NCBI GenBank assembly: GCA_947259705.1
Contig: CAMYNL010000011.1
Location: 23,292-87,291, forward strand
Direction: 5' to 3'
Source: an uncultured Gammaproteobacteria bacterium
Lineage (GTDB): Bacteria > Pseudomonadota > Gammaproteobacteria > Arenicellales > JAANXG01
Length of the DNA stretch: 64,000 nucleotides
Shown: in pieces, positions 1-8,306 of the stretch
Numbering within the stretch: the stretch's first letter is position 1
Layout of the letters: the number at the start of each line of letters is the position of its first letter
Made by a program: the position numbers and the translations under genes
Notes under the pieces: model-generated
What the model saw: the letters and a program-made list of their open reading frames with translations, nothing else
Database searches by the model: none
What the model was told of the DNA's origin: nothing

Positions 1-470
1 CTGCTGGCGTCGAAGGCGATCGGAATGATGGGACAGCCGATTGCTCGCGACATCTGTACGACACCCGGTTTGACGACCTCCGCGGGCCCAAGCGGACCAT
101 CGGGCGTTATGGCAACGATTCCCCCGGACCGCAGGATGTTCATCATCTCCTTCATCGCCTCGTATCCGCCCCGTGTGCTCGATCCGCGAACTGTTTTCTT
201 GCCAAACAGGTTTGCGACCCGCGACACATACTCCCCATCGCGGCTGGAGGAAATCAGGCAATGGATCTCGTCGTCCTGTCTCACAAGAGGCAGGATGATC
301 TGCCGGCTGTGCCAGAAGGCAAAAATGAACCCCGTACCGTCCTGTTTCAAACGATTTGGGTACTCGGACCCGTCGATGATGATTTTCGACGTGAAGGCAG
401 TGAATTTCAGGTAAGCCCAGATGATCGCGGGCACCAGATACAACGAAACCCGATTGAGCCAATATTTCAT
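1..470 (-). CDS. Lysophospholipid acyltransferase family protein (DUF374-like), 3' end outside the window
   Basis: Only the first 156 codons lie in the window; the gene runs off the left edge. The ATG is at 468-470 and the protein opens MKYWLNRVSLYLVPAIIW, a hydrophobic anchor. An acyltransferase-type FAFWHSRQIILP segment follows at about residues 43-54 and a TPDGPLGP segment with KPGVV and PIIPIAFDA near residues 125-156. These are hallmarks of the DUF374 branch of the LpxL/PlsC acyltransferase superfamily, which acylates lipid acceptors at the inner membrane. It is divergent from the acyl carrier protein gene 112 bp away, so the two may share a promoter region and supply the same lipid pathway; that link is inference. 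The exact acceptor cannot be told from the sequence. Confidence 0.75.
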   Translation of the reverse strand, partial: MKYWLNRVSLYLVPAIIWAYLKFTAFTSKIIIDGSEYPNRLKQDGTGFIFAFWHSRQIILPLVRQDDEIHCLISSSRDGEYVSRVANLFGKKTVRGSSTRGGYEAMKEMMNILRSGGIVAITPDGPLGPAEVVKPGVVQMSRAIGCPIIPIAFDAS

Positions 471-582
471 TGTTCTGCCCCTTGCGGCGCCATGCATCCC
501 GGAAATTTGTACACAGTTGGGCTAAAATCCGGCGTTTCCGAGACAAGCTGGGGCGTGACCATCATTGATTCAGGAGACCTGC

Positions 583-825
583 ATGTCCAACTATCAAGCT
601 GTTATCGATGAGCTTGCGTCGATAATAGCAAATAAAACGAAGTTGAAATTCGAGACGCTCGATCCCCAGTTGAACCTGGAGGAAAGCGGTCTGGATTCGT
701 TTGCCCGCATCGAGCTGGTGTTGGCGATTGAAGAGCATTTCGGTTTCGAATTGTCGGACAGCGAAGCGGCCGAACTGGCCACGGTTGACGACCTGGTACG
801 GATGATCCTGTCGAAGCAGAAATAA
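583..825 (+). CDS. Acyl carrier protein
   Basis: An 80-residue acidic four-helix carrier protein. The attachment motif is ESGLDSFARIEL with Ser39 as the expected 4'-phosphopantetheine site; Phe replaces the usual Leu/Met after the serine, so this is not a housekeeping AcpP. An in-frame ATG exists at 565, but the ATG at 583 has a clean AGGAG 6-7 nt upstream (572-576) and gives the normal family length. The next gene on the same strand, 129 bp on, is a fatty-acyl-AMP ligase, the enzyme class that loads fatty acids directly onto carrier proteins. The pair is therefore a plausible loading module for a specialised lipid. Confidence 0.9.
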   Translation: MSNYQAVIDELASIIANKTKLKFETLDPQLNLEESGLDSFARIELVLAIEEHFGFELSDSEAAELATVDDLVRMILSKQK

Positions 826-954
826 GCGATGTGGCAATTCCTTGTCGTGAATGGGCCTTCCTTTGCCGGCTGAGACCGACATTCATATTTTCAACCAGAT
901 AGTCAGTACCCATCAGCGACAATTATTGTTTTCTCTCTACGGCAAACACACCCT

Positions 955-2754
955 ATGAAGCAAGGCGCGCAAGATCTGCTGGAGGTGATGCATAGCCATG
1001 TACATGACCCGAACCCGGTGTCCACATTGCATTTGTATAATACGCGTTCACGGTCCTATGACTCGGTTGGTTATGCGGACTTAAGTGAGATCGCGTTCGC
1101 TTTTGGTGCGCGGCTGATGGCGTGCGGTCACGGTCCTGGGTCAGTTTGCATGATCGCCTGCTATTCTCCCTTTGCCACGCTGGTCGCGTTCTATGGCGCA
1201 GTTTCCATCGGGGCAGTTCCGATGATATTGCCCATGCCCAAGGCGCTTGGTAGTCACGAGGCGCTGATTGAGAGAATCTACTTCTGGGGCGAAAAGTTTT
1301 CCGGCCGCTCCGCGTTGATGCTCGAGCAGGGGCTGAACGAGAAGTTCCACCAGTCGATACCACCGGGTGTCGGCGTGGTCAGGTTGCTGGCCGAGCCCGC
1401 CGCCCACTGGGACAGGCTGTCAAAACCGGCGAGACAATGGGCACCCGCGGCAAGCGACGTCGCGTTTTTCCAGACCACCAGTTCCTCCACCGGGGACCAC
1501 AAAGCGGTCGCGATTTCCCATGGCAACATCATCGCCAATGTGCATGGTATTCGTGAGGCCGTTGGTATGGGTTCCTCGGAAAGGATGATCAGCTGGTTGC
1601 CTCTGTTTCACGATATGGGGCTGGTTGGGGCGGTACTGTTCAGCTTCTGCCACGGTTATCCGCTGTGGTTGATGACGCCGACACAGTTCGTAAAGCGACC
1701 CAGCCTGTGGCTCAAGGGTATGAGTGAACATCGTTGCAGCATTGCCACGGCCCCGAACTTCGGTTATGACTATTGTTCCCGCCTGGTGTCCCCTGACGAT
1801 GTGAGTGCCCTCGATCTGACTGCTGTAAAGCACCTGTTCATCGGGGCTGAACCGATTCGTGAGTCGACGGTAAATTCCTTCATCGAGAAGTTCTCAGCAG
1901 CCGGAATAAGCAAAGAGGTGATTCGCCCGGCGTACGGCCTGGCGGAGTCGACCATAATTACGACCATTTCCAGGCCCGACTCGAGCGCCAGATTCGCCCT
2001 CCTCGAACGTGACAGCATTGCCGTCAATCAGCGGGTGAACGTACTTTCATTTACAGACATCGGCGGCACCCCCATGAATGGAATGATCGTCCCTGACCAT
2101 GTAGCGGTGTGTACCGCGGGAACTCCGATCTCCGATATGGACCTGAAGTTGGTGGATGAAGACGGGGTGCCGGTGGCCGGGGAACTGCATGTCGGCGAAA
2201 TCGTCCTGTCGGGGAACTCCGTGGCACTAGGTTATGTGACAGGTGGAGCCGCTGAAATCGAGCCCTTCCCCGACACTGGAATGCGAACCGGGGATCTGGG
2301 CGTCGTAATAGGGGAAGAACTGTACATCATCGAGCGAATCAAGAACGTCATCATCCGAAACGGCGAGAATTTTCTAGTGAGTGCGCTCGAGCAGAGAATC
2401 GCCGACCTGCTGGACTCATCCCATGAGCATGTTGCCGTGTTTGAATCGGATATCTACGATCCGGCGAGCGAAATCGTGGTCCTGGTGGAAAAGCACGGCG
2501 GTCTAAGCACGGGCCAAATCAATCCGTTTCTCGAGAATCTGCCGCGCGAGTCGTACCCGATCGACCGCGTGTTGTTCAGCCGCGCCAGAGCGATACCGCG
2601 AACCACCAGCGGCAAGAAACGCCACTATATGTGCCGTAAGATGCTGCGTGAGGGAGGTCTGGATTATCAACAGCTGATCGAGGTCGACCCGCAAAAGCTG
2701 GTCACGGCGATGTCCGCCCGCGACACTGCAGACGGCGAGGACCTCACCCGCTAA
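955..2754 (+). CDS. Fatty-acyl-AMP ligase (FAAL-type AMP-dependent synthetase)
   Basis: A 599-residue adenylate-forming enzyme. Visible motifs: a P-loop-like TTSSSTGDHKAVAISHGN near residues 172-190, SWLPLFHDMGLVG near 212-224 (characteristic of the FAAL/long-chain acyl-AMP ligase branch), YGLAES near 327, MRTGDLG near 444, and a C-terminal SGKKRH near 552 supplying the catalytic lysine. FAALs activate fatty acids to acyl-adenylates and pass them to an acyl carrier protein or PKS/NRPS domain rather than to CoA. The ACP gene just upstream fits as the acceptor. No strong ribosome binding site is visible before the ATG at 955. The stop overlaps by 4 bp the end of the convergent methyltransferase gene. 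Confidence 0.85.
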   Translation: MKQGAQDLLEVMHSHVHDPNPVSTLHLYNTRSRSYDSVGYADLSEIAFAFGARLMACGHGPGSVCMIACYSPFATLVAFYGAVSIGAVPMILPMPKALGSHEALIERIYFWGEKFSGRSALMLEQGLNEKFHQSIPPGVGVVRLLAEPAAHWDRLSKPARQWAPAASDVAFFQTTSSSTGDHKAVAISHGNIIANVHGIREAVGMGSSERMISWLPLFHDMGLVGAVLFSFCHGYPLWLMTPTQFVKRPSLWLKGMSEHRCSIATAPNFGYDYCSRLVSPDDVSALDLTAVKHLFIGAEPIRESTVNSFIEKFSAAGISKEVIRPAYGLAESTIITTISRPDSSARFALLERDSIAVNQRVNVLSFTDIGGTPMNGMIVPDHVAVCTAGTPISDMDLKLVDEDGVPVAGELHVGEIVLSGNSVALGYVTGGAAEIEPFPDTGMRTGDLGVVIGEELYIIERIKNVIIRNGENFLVSALEQRIADLLDSSHEHVAVFESDIYDPASEIVVLVEKHGGLSTGQINPFLENLPRESYPIDRVLFSRARAIPRTTSGKKRHYMCRKMLREGGLDYQQLIEVDPQKLVTAMSARDTADGEDLTR

Positions 2755-3635
2755 GACCCCCGTGGTCGGTCGATTTTTCGCAAGGTGACTCGGTAAAGGT
2801 CTAGGCCTCCGACCTCAAACATATAGGCCATCAACCTCAGGTATTGCTCGAAACGGCGCACCTCTTCCTCACCCTTCATTCTGACAGCTTGCATGCGGTG
2901 GGACTTCAAGTTGGAAAACCATGCCCTGAGCGTACGCCGGTAGTGATCGCGGTCGTTGCGCAACGAGACTATCTCGAATAGTCTCTCGGCACCCTCGACA
3001 AGTTCCGCGAGCCTGGGAGTATCTGTTTCGGGAAATATCTCCCGAGCAATGAATTCATCGAAATCCCGCGGCAGGGAGTTGCCATAGGCGACCGTCTGCA
3101 GAGACATCCATCCGCGTGACTTCAGCCAGCCATGACAGTGGCTGAAGAAGTTGCGGTATATCCGAACCTTTTCGCTCGGCCGCAAGCCGAGTTTCGCGAA
3201 ATGTTCAAACGCCCCGATTGAGATGATGGAATCATATAGCGTGTCGGGTTGATGGTTCTCCCAACTCTCAAGTCTGACCTCGACGCCCGGACGCGCGCGA
3301 GATGTTATCCAGTCGGCCTGACTCTGGCTCAGCGTCAACCCGACGGCCCGCGCTACGTCGTACTCAGAGACGACATGGTTTAACAACCCGCCCCAGCCAC
3401 AGCCGATATCAAGCAAGGCGCCTGCGTCCCGAGCGTGTGCCTGAAGCGCGTGATATTCGATTTTTCGCAGCTGCGCGTCATCGAGCGACTGGTTCTCTTC
3501 ATCACCATCCCACATGGCACATGAATAGGCCATAGTTTCCCCCAGCCAGAGAGAAAAATAATCGTTGCCTGTGCCATAATGATGCTCTATGGCGTCTGCA
3601 GACGTACCCCCTTCGGTTCTAGTGTTAGCTTTCAT
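2751..3635 (-). CDS. Cyclopropane-fatty-acyl-phospholipid synthase-like SAM methyltransferase
   Basis: A 294-residue class I methyltransferase. It opens with the CFAS/mycolic-acid-synthase signature IEHHYGTGNDYFSLWLG (about residues 16-32) and AYSCAMW, followed by the SAM-binding LLDIGCGWGGLL near residue 94-105 and SIGAFEHF near 163-170. Family members add a methylene or methyl group from SAM across an acyl-chain double bond. It is shorter than E. coli Cfa (382 residues) because the N-terminal domain is missing, which is common in this subfamily. Lying convergent to the FAAL gene, it probably modifies the acyl chain handled by this lipid cluster, though the substrate is inferred. Confidence 0.8.
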   Translation of the reverse strand: MKANTRTEGGTSADAIEHHYGTGNDYFSLWLGETMAYSCAMWDGDEENQSLDDAQLRKIEYHALQAHARDAGALLDIGCGWGGLLNHVVSEYDVARAVGLTLSQSQADWITSRARPGVEVRLESWENHQPDTLYDSIISIGAFEHFAKLGLRPSEKVRIYRNFFSHCHGWLKSRGWMSLQTVAYGNSLPRDFDEFIAREIFPETDTPRLAELVEGAERLFEIVSLRNDRDHYRRTLRAWFSNLKSHRMQAVRMKGEEEVRRFEQYLRLMAYMFEVGGLDLYRVTLRKIDRPRGS

Positions 3636-3946
3636 ATACCGCGGCCATCTCTGAATGACCCCATTTTCCTATTGCAGCGAAGTAAAGACAAGAACGTCAA
3701 CGCCGGGCCAGATTCGTGGTATCCGGATGATCGAAACAGCTGGCTCTTGTGGTAAAGCGATTCCTGCTGCGCCAGTGACGCACCTGTACGGCAGCTGATG
3801 CGGTTGCAGATCGTTCTCCCCACCAACCGCTCACGGCTATATCTCATGTCAAGGCCGGCCCATGCCGCTGGCCAAATAGTATTGACCCGGTGTTCCCGTT
3901 ACCTGTCAAAAAGAGGTCGAAAACCGGCTCTGTTGGGAGATTGCAC
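3636..3946. other. Intergenic stretch between methyltransferase and mogA
   Basis: About 310 bases without a convincing gene. Short reading frames on the minus strand have no family resemblance and no ribosome binding site. It must hold the promoters of the divergent methyltransferase gene and mogA, but I see no clear -35/-10 pair or terminator. Confidence 0.4.
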
Positions 3947-4498
3947 ATGAGCGAAACCGAGGTACGTATCGGTATAGTGACCGTTTCGGATCGCGCCACG
4001 CGTGGCGAATACGAAGACCTTGGCGGTCCGGCTATGATCGATTGGTTGAAAAGAGCGTTGATCACCAACTGGCAGCCGGTGCCCCGCCTGGTTGCCGACG
4101 AGCAGCACGAGATAGAAGCGGTGTTTATGGAACTCGCCGACGTGGATCGCTGTTGCCTGATCGTCACCAGCGGTGGCACGGGTCCGGCACGTCGTGACGT
4201 CACTCCCGAGGCGACGAAGGCGGTGTGCGATAAAGTCCTCGAGGGCTTCGGCGAGCAGATGCGCTCTGTTTCCCTGCATCACGTGCCCACGGCAATTCTG
4301 TCCCGGCAGCTGGCAGGGATTCGAGGAGGTACCCTGATCATCAACCTACCCGGCAAACCATCGGCCATTTCAGATTGCCTTGATGCCGTCTTCCCCGCCG
4401 TTCCATATTGCATCGACTTGATCGAGGGACCGTATCTGGAGACGAACGAAGACATTGTCGTGGCGTTTCGACCGAAGCACGCACAGCGGCGGCCATGA
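3947..4498 (+). CDS. mogA: Molybdopterin adenylyltransferase MogA
   Basis: A 183-residue enzyme that adenylates molybdopterin before molybdenum insertion, in the cytoplasm. The match to E. coli MogA is clear along the chain: VRIGIVTVSDRATRG at the N-terminus, TSGGTGPARRDVTPEAT near residues 73-89, GFGEQMR near 99, HVPTAILSRQ near 109, and LIINLPGKPSAI near 126. Frames extend upstream to 3890, but the ATG at 3947 has GGGAGA 6 nt before it and gives the usual length. The window also encodes a molybdenum hydroxylase pair near 41.3-43.9 kb that would need this cofactor, although the genes are far apart. Confidence 0.93.
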   Translation: MSETEVRIGIVTVSDRATRGEYEDLGGPAMIDWLKRALITNWQPVPRLVADEQHEIEAVFMELADVDRCCLIVTSGGTGPARRDVTPEATKAVCDKVLEGFGEQMRSVSLHHVPTAILSRQLAGIRGGTLIINLPGKPSAISDCLDAVFPAVPYCIDLIEGPYLETNEDIVVAFRPKHAQRRP

Positions 4499-4546
4499 TT
4501 CATCCGGCACGTACGATTCGGCCAGTCCATTCCATCACCATGAAAG

Positions 4547-5287
4547 CTAACGCGGACCCGTTGTCTTGGTGAAACGAAGGAAATAGTTGCTACGCAGAAG
4601 GTCGGAGCGCGATATCAGCGTGAATCCGGACCCTTCGATTTCCTTCTGGACGATCGTCTCGTTTGCCCGCACATGGGACATCACCCAGTCAGAGCTCGCC
4701 CCATGCTGTTTGCGGAAATCTATGACGATCAATTGTCCACGCGGCCTCAGCGCCTCGTGGATGGATGCCAGCATGGTCTGGGGATACTCGAAATGATGAT
4801 AGGTATCGCACAGGAAAACGACATTTACCGAACCGGGCGGGAGTAGAGGATCTTTCTGGGTACTGACGATACCCACTATGTTTTCGAGTCCTTGCTTGCG
4901 GGCACGGCGCAGGATGTTGTTTACGAAGTTTTCGGAAATGTCCACGGCGTAGACCTTTCCGGTTGGCCCGACGGCTTCCGCAAACATCAACGAGAAGAAA
5001 CCGGTGCCTGCTCCGACATCGGCTACGAACATGCCCGTTTTCAGTGCCAGCGCGGCGACGATGTCATGGCGGCGATCGTAGACTTCACGATCTTTGCGTT
5101 CAAATACTTTCCGCCAGCGCTCGAACTGCGCATCATAATAGTATCGGTTGATGCCCGGATTGACGCTTTGTTCCTGGGCCATCAGCGGTGTCAGGATCGC
5201 AGAAGCGAGCAGGACGAGCATACCGACGGTGTGGCGCCGGGCGGGGAACAGATGTGCTAGGCTGTATCGGTTCACGACACCACTCAT
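4547..5287 (-). CDS. Class I SAM-dependent methyltransferase with N-terminal export signal
   Basis: A 246-residue protein with a methyltransferase core: motif I VADVGAGTGFFSLMFA near residues 89-104, acidic loop VYAVDIS near 114-120, and FLCDTYHHFEYPQTML near 157-172. Residues about 20-38 (VGMLVLLASAILTPLMAQE) form a hydrophobic segment ending in an Ala-type cleavage site, so the protein is predicted to be exported or membrane-tethered. That is odd for an enzyme needing SAM. A second ATG at 5221 would still retain the signal. Homologues of this type are annotated only as methyltransferases, and the substrate is unknown. It is convergent with mogA (48 bp between stops). Confidence 0.75.
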   Translation of the reverse strand: MSGVVNRYSLAHLFPARRHTVGMLVLLASAILTPLMAQEQSVNPGINRYYYDAQFERWRKVFERKDREVYDRRHDIVAALALKTGMFVADVGAGTGFFSLMFAEAVGPTGKVYAVDISENFVNNILRRARKQGLENIVGIVSTQKDPLLPPGSVNVVFLCDTYHHFEYPQTMLASIHEALRPRGQLIVIDFRKQHGASSDWVMSHVRANETIVQKEIEGSGFTLISRSDLLRSNYFLRFTKTTGPR

Positions 5288-5513
5288 TCATTAGTCGAAG
5301 ACCAATATTATAGTGGCAGGCTGTTTCGGGGTGGGCCTTATCCGCCTTTTGATATGGGCCTTCCTGGAAGGCTCGCGGCCACGGCATCGGGCGCTTCAAC
5401 CAGACATCGCCGTCGCTGATCGATGATGGCGGGTTTTCCGCAAAACATTTTATCAACTTCTAGCCGCCCCGACCTCAGGTGGCAGCTGGAGTAGGGGTAT
5501 CTGGAGCAATCTT

Positions 5514-6261
5514 ATGACTGTCAACGAAAACGTTGCGCACGGCCGGCGGGCACTCCTGCGTGTCATCGCGAGCAGCCTGATGCTGGGTGCATTTCTGGTT
5601 TCGATCAATGCCGGTGGCTCGGACGGATCCCCGCTCAGGATCGGCATCATCGGGGCCGGCCGCATCGGCGGTACCCTGGGCGAGTTGTGGGTCAAGGCCG
5701 GGCACGAGGTATTTCTGTCGTCGCGACATCCCGACCGGCTCAAGGGGCCTGGCAGAGCGCCTCGGCAGGCGTGCTCGTGCGGGCTATCCGCGGGAGGCGG
5801 CCGCATTTGGCGAGGTCGTATTGATATCCGTGCCGTACGGAGCGCTGCCACAGGTGGGGCGCGAACACGCCGGTGAACTCCGGGGGAAGATCGTGCTGGA
5901 GACCGGCAACCCGTTCTCCCGTCGCGACGGCGATATGGCCGGTCCGGCCCGGGAAAAGGGTACGGGCGCCGCCTCGGCGGAATTTCTGCCCGACGTGCGG
6001 TTGGTTCGGGCATTCAACACCATCCCCCACCACGAGCTTTCCAGTCAGGCGCATCGCGCCGGCGACAAGGTGGCGGTGCCGCTGGCGGGCGACGACAGGC
6101 AGGCGCTGGCCATGGCGGCGCGACTGGTGAGGGATGCCGGCTTTGATCCGGTGTTGGTGGGACCGCTGTCTCGTGCGCGCGACTTCGATGTGGGCACGGC
6201 CGTGTTCGGCCGCGCGCTCACGGCCGGTCGACTACGCCAGGAACTCGGTCTGCAGCCGTGA
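5514..6261 (+). pseudogene. Secreted NADP-binding oxidoreductase (F420:NADP oxidoreductase-like), broken by a +1 frameshift
   Basis: Two overlapping frames together encode one Rossmann-fold protein of about 248 residues. The first frame (from the ATG at 5514) has a hydrophobic export signal, then LRIGIIGAGRIGGTLGELW and FLSSRHPDRLK. The reading then continues in the next frame from about 5749 (LAERLG) through VVLISVPYGALPQ, IVLETGNPF, VRAFNTIPH and a C-terminal FDVGTAVFGRALTAG, ending at 6261. The break is at the GGGGCC run at 5744-5749, where one extra base shifts the frame. The fold is that of NADPH-dependent F420 reductase/NAD(P)-binding domain 2 proteins. It is either a pseudogene or a one-base assembly error. 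Confidence 0.75.
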
Positions 6262-6388
6262 TCCGGTATGGAGGATCAGGCCCCGCCGCCGTGCTGTGCC
6301 CCTGGCGGCGTCTTTGCGGGCAGGGACAGAACGCCAGGAGTGATCGGATATAATCACGGGGTAACCGGCCGACCCCGCCTCCACCGCG

Positions 6389-7261
6389 GTGGTGCCGCCA
6401 CTCCGCTTTACTGGGATTCTTGTGTCGAATTTACTGGTTGAACACGAACTTTGGGCGCGACTTGGCTCCTTTGTTGCCGTGTTGACGATCATGGCAATCT
6501 GGGAGGTGATCACCCCGCGGCGGGCGCTCACCCAACCGAAGGCAGACCGTTGGGTCGGTAATCTGGGTATCGTTGTCCTGAACACGGCCGTTTTGCGGGT
6601 AATCTTTCCCACCGCCGCTGCGGGTGCCGCGGCCTTCGCCCAGGCACAGGGCTGGGGCGTGCTCAATCTCGTGTCCTGGCCGTCGTGGGTCGAATTTCTG
6701 CTAGCCCTGCTGGTACTGGATTTTGTCATCTACCTGCAACACGTGATGTTTCACGCCATACCCATGTTCTGGCGATTACACCGAATGCATCATGCAGACC
6801 TGGACTTCGACGTGACCACGGGAAACCGGTTTCATCCCATCGAGATCGTGTTGTCGATGGTCATCAAGTTCGGGATTGTCCTGGCGCTGGGTCCGGCTGT
6901 GATGGCAGTCATCGTATTCGAGATAGTTCTGAACGCCAGCGCCATGTTCAACCATTCCAACGTGCACATACCCACTGCGCTGGACCGGTGGTTGAGACTT
7001 GTAATCGTTACCCCGGACATGCACCGCGTGCACCATTCAATCCGTTGCAACGAGACCAACAGCAATTTCGGTTTCAACCTGCCGTGGTGGGACCGGCTGT
7101 TGGGTACCTACCTGCCCCAACCGCGGGACGGCCATACCGGGATGACCGTCGGAATAGATCGGTTCAGGGACGCGGCCTGGTCCAGCAGCCTGCCGGCGAT
7201 GCTGCGGATTCCCTTCGTGCGCGAGATGGGTGATTATCCCATCAACCGACGGCCCATGTAA
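6389..7261 (+). CDS. Sterol desaturase / fatty acid hydroxylase family membrane protein
   Basis: A 290-residue integral membrane di-iron oxygenase. The three histidine clusters expected for the family are present: HVMFH near residue 118, HRMHH near 131, and HRVHHS near 211, with HSNVH between them. Several hydrophobic segments (residues 25-45, 60-80, 103-118, 155-185) place the clusters on the cytoplasmic side. The frame can start at GTG 6389 or at GTG 6422; neither has a strong ribosome binding site. Family members hydroxylate or desaturate sterols, fatty acids or carotenoids; the substrate here is unknown. Transcription is independent of the broken gene upstream (127 bp gap). Confidence 0.85.
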   Translation: MVPPLRFTGILVSNLLVEHELWARLGSFVAVLTIMAIWEVITPRRALTQPKADRWVGNLGIVVLNTAVLRVIFPTAAAGAAAFAQAQGWGVLNLVSWPSWVEFLLALLVLDFVIYLQHVMFHAIPMFWRLHRMHHADLDFDVTTGNRFHPIEIVLSMVIKFGIVLALGPAVMAVIVFEIVLNASAMFNHSNVHIPTALDRWLRLVIVTPDMHRVHHSIRCNETNSNFGFNLPWWDRLLGTYLPQPRDGHTGMTVGIDRFRDAAWSSSLPAMLRIPFVREMGDYPINRRPM

Positions 7262-7315
7262 CAGCGCCGGCAGGTGCCACCGCTGTCGCGCCCTCGCCGG
7301 TCGGAGCGGGCGGAC

Positions 7316-7684
7316 TCAACTGTCTGTGGCCATGCGGGCCTCTACATAGCGCATGATGCGGGCAAGGTCGGGTGGCTCGATCTTGGTGAATTCGACGCCG
7401 AAGAGGTCGTCAACCCCGTCGGCTGAACTGTGGCGCACAATGCCCGTGGCCCAGAACGGCCTGATGCCGGGCAGGGTGATAATGAGCTTGACCTCATGGT
7501 CCAGTTCGCAACCGAGGAACCTGTGCGGCACCATTATACCGAGACCGCTTACGCTGATGTCATGGGCCGTCAGCACCTCCAGTGTCCCGGCGCCCATGAT
7601 TTGGATCTCCACCGGTGCGGACACCAGGGGCCGGACCCTGTCGATACCGCGAGAGTCGCGAGTGTTTGCAGATGACTGTCTCAT
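7316..7684 (-). CDS. PilZ domain protein
   Basis: A single-domain protein of 122 residues that probably binds cyclic di-GMP. The two PilZ binding elements are visible: an arginine-rich RVRPLVSAPVEI near residues 17-28 and DISVSGLGIMV near 42-52 (D/NxSxxG). The C-terminus has the usual GVEFTKI strand followed by a helix. The start is taken at the ATG at 7684; a GTG 15 bases further up is in frame but less likely. It stands alone and convergent to the membrane hydroxylase, so its target process cannot be inferred. Confidence 0.85.
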   Translation of the reverse strand: MRQSSANTRDSRGIDRVRPLVSAPVEIQIMGAGTLEVLTAHDISVSGLGIMVPHRFLGCELDHEVKLIITLPGIRPFWATGIVRHSSADGVDDLFGVEFTKIEPPDLARIMRYVEARMATDS

Positions 7685-7699
7685 AACGTGCCCCACCAC

Positions 7700-8306
7700 A
7701 CATGAGAGTCTGCGCGGATCTGTATTTGCCGCGCGAGATCTGGTTTTTCAAACTGTATGTTCTTTGATTTCAGGTTAGCACGGGGTGCCGGCAGCGCAAG
7801 GCGATCGCACCAGGCTGTCCCGAATGCGGCGAATTCCCACCATAGGGGTGGGTATTCGGGCACCGGCCGCCTTCATGCAGGTCCCGATGCAGCAAGGGCA
7901 ATGCAGACTTCGGCAGGCAATCCGCTGCCCCTACAGCCTCCCTGGGAGCGAGGCAAGAATGACGGGTTTCCGACGTACTGCGGCGATTCATCGCAGGTTG
8001 AGAAGATGTACCGCGGCCGGTTCCATCTCGTCGGCACGCGGTGGGTGTCGCACGGTTCGCACTGGAACGAAGGCTGTTGTGCGAGCAGTCGTGCTAACCT
8101 ACGCGACCAAGGGGCACCTTCCGCCGTTCCCGGTTGAGGCGCGGCTCGGTGAAGTGCGTTATGACGTCGCGCAGCATGGGTCGTCAGCGGGATCGCCCGG
8201 ATCGGTCCTGCACAGCGTTATGTGGTGATTACAGTCGGCCGCGCTCGACTGTTGTGGTATGCAAAGGGAGTAGAATTCCGGAGGAACACACTTCTGGCGA
8301 GGAGAA
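7700..8306. other. 600-base gap containing an imperfect hairpin
   Basis: No convincing gene. An open plus-strand frame of 147 codons (7785-8228) is Arg/Pro/Cys-rich, resembles no family and lacks a ribosome binding site. The clearest feature is an inverted repeat with 12-base arms (7830-7841 and 7847-7858, one mismatch, 5-base loop), which could be a structured RNA or a repeat remnant. Immediately before the SDR gene, AGGAG at 8300-8304 is the ribosome binding site. Confidence 0.4.
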
